NCBI RefSeq assembly: GCF_003004785.1
Contig: NZ_PVZS01000022.1
Location: 1 to 64,000, forward strand
DNA: 64,000 nt
Direction: 5' to 3'
Source: Alsobacter soli
GTDB taxonomy: Bacteria; Pseudomonadota; Alphaproteobacteria; Rhizobiales; Beijerinckiaceae
Numbering within the stretch: the stretch's first letter is position 1; every line of letters starts with the position of its first letter. Under the pieces are notes generated by a model. The model searched no databases and had not been told where the DNA came from. It saw only the letters and a program-made list of their open reading frames with translations. A program made the position numbers and the translations under genes. Below, piece after piece: positions 61,578 through 64,000 of the stretch.

Positions 61578-63434
61578 TCACCCCCGCACGAGGCCCAGGT
61601 CCTCGCGGCGCTGCTGTTCGGCGATTGAGGCCGACAACCGGAATACATCCCGCGCCCGAACGGCCCCGATGATCTTTTCTGGCCGCGCGGGATCCACGAC
61701 CGGGAACACGCCCCGGTCATCCTGACCGAAGATGGCGACCACGTCCGCCAGGGTCGCGTCAGGCGCGACCTTGACCACGGGCGTGCCCACCAGATCGGCG
61801 GCGGCGAGCGGCAGGTCGGGCTCGTTTTCGACAACCTCCACCAGCGCCGGATCCACGAGCCCCAGGAGGCGCCCCTGCTCGTCCTGCACGGCCACCGCCT
61901 TGTTGCCCGCATGGGACACCGCTCTCGCGACCTGCGCCAACGTGGCGTGGGCCGGCAGGATGTATTTCGCCGGCCGGATCAGGTCCTTGATGCTCACCGT
62001 CGTCAGCCGGCTGATGTCGTGGCCGCCCTCCAGCGCCAGGCCGCGCTGCTGGAACCGCCATGTCGCGAAGCTGTAGCCAAAGAGCCGATCGGTCACGAGG
62101 GACGAAATCACCGTCCCGAGCGCCACGACCAGGGAAGCCTCGTAGTTGCCGGTGCTCTCGAGCACCAGGAACGCCATCGCGAGCGGGCTGCCGATGATGC
62201 AGGCGCCGAGGGCGGCCATTCCGACGAGCGCGCAAAGGGTCGGGTTCGCGACCGGCACGTAGGGCAGCCACTGCGAAAGCCAAGCGACGCCCTGGCCAAG
62301 CAGCGCGCCGATGAACAGCGATGCGCTGAACAAGCCGCCGCGGAATCCGGCGCCAAGGCTCAGGGCGGAGGCCAGGGCCTTGGCGCCGAGCAGACCAATC
62401 GCAAGCCGGCCCACGATCTCGCCATTCACGGCTTCATCAATGGCGGCGTGGCCGCTGCCCAGCACGCCGGGCGCCAGGAAGGCGAGTCCGGCCAAGCCGA
62501 CGGCGCCCAGGATGCGCCGCAAGGTCTCCGACCGGGTCAGCGAGGCCAGGGTGCGCTCGACGCCGCCGACGAGCACCATCACCCCGATGCCGAGCAGAGC
62601 CGCCATCAGGCCGATCAGCGCCGAGAACGGAAAATCGATCCAGAGCGCCGAGGCCCCCTGCCGGATCACGAAGGGACGCGGCCCGCCGTCCAGAACAGCG
62701 ACCGCGCCGAATCCCAGCAGCGCCGCCAGCGCGACAGGGGCCAGGGCGCGCTTGTTGTAGGTGCCGAGCACCAGCTCGAAGGCGTACAGCATCCCGGCGA
62801 TCGGGGCCTGGTAGGCGGCGGAGATGGCGGCGGCCGCGCCTGCCCCCACGAGCAGTCGCAGGTCGGACCTCGGCAGCTTGAGACGGCGGCCCAGGACAGA
62901 GGCGAGCACGGCGCCGGTTTGGGTCACGGCGGCTTCCACGCCCACGGAAGCCCCGAAGGACACGGAGGCCAAGATGGGCAGGACGACCGCAAATCCGTCG
63001 GCCCAGGTCAGGTAGCCGCCGTGTAGAGCGTTGGCTTCTACGGCGTCCGAAGGCGATCGATCACACCAACTCGCCGTGATCCGGCTCGCCAGGGAGACGA
63101 GCAGAGCCCCGATCACCAGGGCAGCTCCGACGCGCCAGGCAGCCGTATGCTCAGGCACGCCAACGCGGGTTTCGGCTGCGAACCCTAGGCTGGCGCGCTG
63201 GAGCCAGATCACGATGTTGTGGACCGCGAAAACGCAGGCGCCCGCCGCTATGCCGACCGCGCATGCGCCGGCCAGCACGGCGAGAGGCAGGCCGGACTTG
63301 TTGCGGAACAGACCACCCCACTTGGACGCCGCCGCCGCTCCGGCCGCCGTCTTCGCCTTGCTTCTCCGGCCGACGCGGCGCCGGAAGCGGACGAGACCGC
63401 CTCGCCACAGCACGCTGATCCGCCCCGCGGTCAT
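61578..63434 (-). CDS. CLC-family chloride channel/antiporter with CBS domains
   Basis: A 618-residue membrane protein with the CLC core (about residues 50-465) and two CBS domains (about 480-600). The gating Glu is E167 in GASVGVEAAVTQ. The Tyr/Ser filter motif GSGIP is not found: the matching place reads DRSPSDAVEANAL. The third motif is present as GLFSASLFIG. The CBS part may bind adenine nucleotides. Its ATG overlaps the FGE stop by four bases (ATGA), so the two are in one operon. Confidence 0.9.
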   Translation of the reverse strand: MTAGRISVLWRGGLVRFRRRVGRRSKAKTAAGAAAASKWGGLFRNKSGLPLAVLAGACAVGIAAGACVFAVHNIVIWLQRASLGFAAETRVGVPEHTAAWRVGAALVIGALLVSLASRITASWCDRSPSDAVEANALHGGYLTWADGFAVVLPILASVSFGASVGVEAAVTQTGAVLASVLGRRLKLPRSDLRLLVGAGAAAAISAAYQAPIAGMLYAFELVLGTYNKRALAPVALAALLGFGAVAVLDGGPRPFVIRQGASALWIDFPFSALIGLMAALLGIGVMVLVGGVERTLASLTRSETLRRILGAVGLAGLAFLAPGVLGSGHAAIDEAVNGEIVGRLAIGLLGAKALASALSLGAGFRGGLFSASLFIGALLGQGVAWLSQWLPYVPVANPTLCALVGMAALGACIIGSPLAMAFLVLESTGNYEASLVVALGTVISSLVTDRLFGYSFATWRFQQRGLALEGGHDISRLTTVSIKDLIRPAKYILPAHATLAQVARAVSHAGNKAVAVQDEQGRLLGLVDPALVEVVENEPDLPLAAADLVGTPVVKVAPDATLADVVAIFGQDDRGVFPVVDPARPEKIIGAVRARDVFRLSASIAEQQRREDLGLVRG

Positions 63435-64000
63435 GCGCGCCCCCCCGGGGACTCACCTGCCGCCACGCGGAAGCCGATATTGCCCGAAGTGCTTTCAGGA
63501 GTGTTCGAACTGCGAGCGGCCACGCGATAGCGATTACAGTAGGATTGATGACACAAATAGGAGCCGCCACGCATGGACCGGGTTTTGCCCGGGCCGGCGA
63601 AGAACGGATCCTCGCCGGACGTAACGCAATGGTAGTCCGGAGTGAATACGTCTGCGCACCACTCCCACACATTGCCGGCCGTGTTGAACAGCCCGAAGCC
63701 GTTCGGCGGAAAAGCGTGCACGGGCGCGGTGGATGCGTAACCGTCCTCGGCCGTGTTCGCGGTCGGGAATTCGCCCTGCCAGATGTTGCACCGGTGCTCC
63801 CCGGCTGGGACCAGTTCGTCCCCCCAGGGATAGCGCTTGCCTTCCAGCCCCCCGCGGGCGGCGAACTCCCATTCGGCCTCTGTCAGGAGTCGGGTTCCGG
63901 ACCAGGCGCAAAAAGCCTGGGCGTCATTCCATGACACATGCACAACCGGGTGGTTCATGCGGTCCAGCACGGTGCTCGCCGGCCCTTCAGGCTGGGCCCA
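63431..64000 (-). CDS. Formylglycine-generating enzyme, aerobic type (partial, runs off the right edge)
   Basis: The C-terminal 189 residues of an FGE-sulfatase-domain protein. It closely resembles human SUMF1: HPVVHVSWNDAQAFC, RLLTEAEWEFAARGG, NIWQGEFPTANTAEDG, APVHAFPPNGFGLFNTAGNV and RMRGGSYLCHQSYC-like end. Both catalytic Cys are present in LCHQSYCNRYR (codons at 63551 and 63536), the copper/thiol site. So it should oxidise a Cys in CxPxR of type-I sulfatases or phosphonate monoester hydrolases to formylglycine. The frame stays open to the window edge; the start is outside. Coupled to the CLC gene. Confidence 0.93.
   Translation of the reverse strand, partial: WAQPEGPASTVLDRMNHPVVHVSWNDAQAFCAWSGTRLLTEAEWEFAARGGLEGKRYPWGDELVPAGEHRCNIWQGEFPTANTAEDGYASTAPVHAFPPNGFGLFNTAGNVWEWCADVFTPDYHCVTSGEDPFFAGPGKTRSMRGGSYLCHQSYCNRYRVAARSSNTPESTSGNIGFRVAAGESPGGRA

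Noticed and set aside
1-64000. CRISPR array, rRNA operon, insertion sequence, prophage or plasmid origin
   Set aside because: No evenly spaced direct repeats, rRNA-like sequence, transposase, phage structural gene or replication gene was found.

Overview
The window is GC-rich chromosomal DNA that looks alphaproteobacterial, most likely Hyphomicrobiales (Rhizobiales). The evidence is gene content: a phosphatidylcholine synthase, a malyl-CoA lyase-type CoA lyase, a BMP-type ABC operon, a fused AEP-type permease, a FecR/CHASE2 pair and several ABC operons with periplasmic binding proteins. I cannot name the genus. I see no rRNA, CRISPR array, insertion sequence or prophage. One tRNA (Arg, CCT) and several copies of two short dispersed palindromic repeats are present. 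Both window edges cut genes: a coiled-coil membrane protein at the left and a formylglycine-generating enzyme at the right.

Layout. 1-4976: orphan TAXI-type binding protein with a coiled-coil membrane protein, tRNA-Arg, four small unknown or phosphatase genes, a DsbA-like thioredoxin. 4980-15612: a complete aminoethylphosphonate (AEP) catabolic locus: phnW-phnA-phnY, an AEP-type ABC transporter (binding protein, ATPase, fused permease), PbfA, and a divergent LysR regulator. Candidate LysR and Pho-box sites lie in its promoters. 15599-21489: EamA transporter, two small unknown genes, infA, cold-shock gene, Crp/Fnr regulator, histidine phosphatase, recQ. 21724-27071: inositol-monophosphatase-family gene plus an AfuABC-like ABC transporter, plausibly for a phosphorylated organic compound. 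27336-29103: small unknown protein, CDF metal transporter, DUF1328 and CsbD stress genes. 29503-35311: Dpp/Opp-like transporter with a Tat-type binding protein and a double ATPase. 35439-37023: single-domain response regulator, small unknown protein, GST.

37026-42723 is the most unusual part: a 1232-residue secreted protein joining a FecR domain, TPR repeats and an outer-membrane beta-barrel, followed one base later by a CHASE2 adenylate cyclase. 43083-50974: rimO, CatB-type acyltransferase, four-gene BMP/nucleoside-type ABC operon, quinone oxidoreductase. 51132-64000: SulP transporter, TerC, pcs, DUF2182, UbiH-like hydroxylase, CaiB-type CoA transferase, AEC transporter, LpxL-like acyltransferase, malyl-CoA lyase family, hspQ, CLC channel with CBS domains, and the formylglycine-generating enzyme.

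Two themes link genes. One is phosphorus acquisition: AEP breakdown to acetate, alanine and phosphate, the phosphatase-linked transporter, and a formylglycine enzyme whose clients can include phosphonate monoester hydrolases. The other is cyclic-nucleotide signalling: a CHASE2 cyclase and a Crp-family regulator whose cNMP pocket looks intact. All function calls come from reading the sequence; no database search was run.
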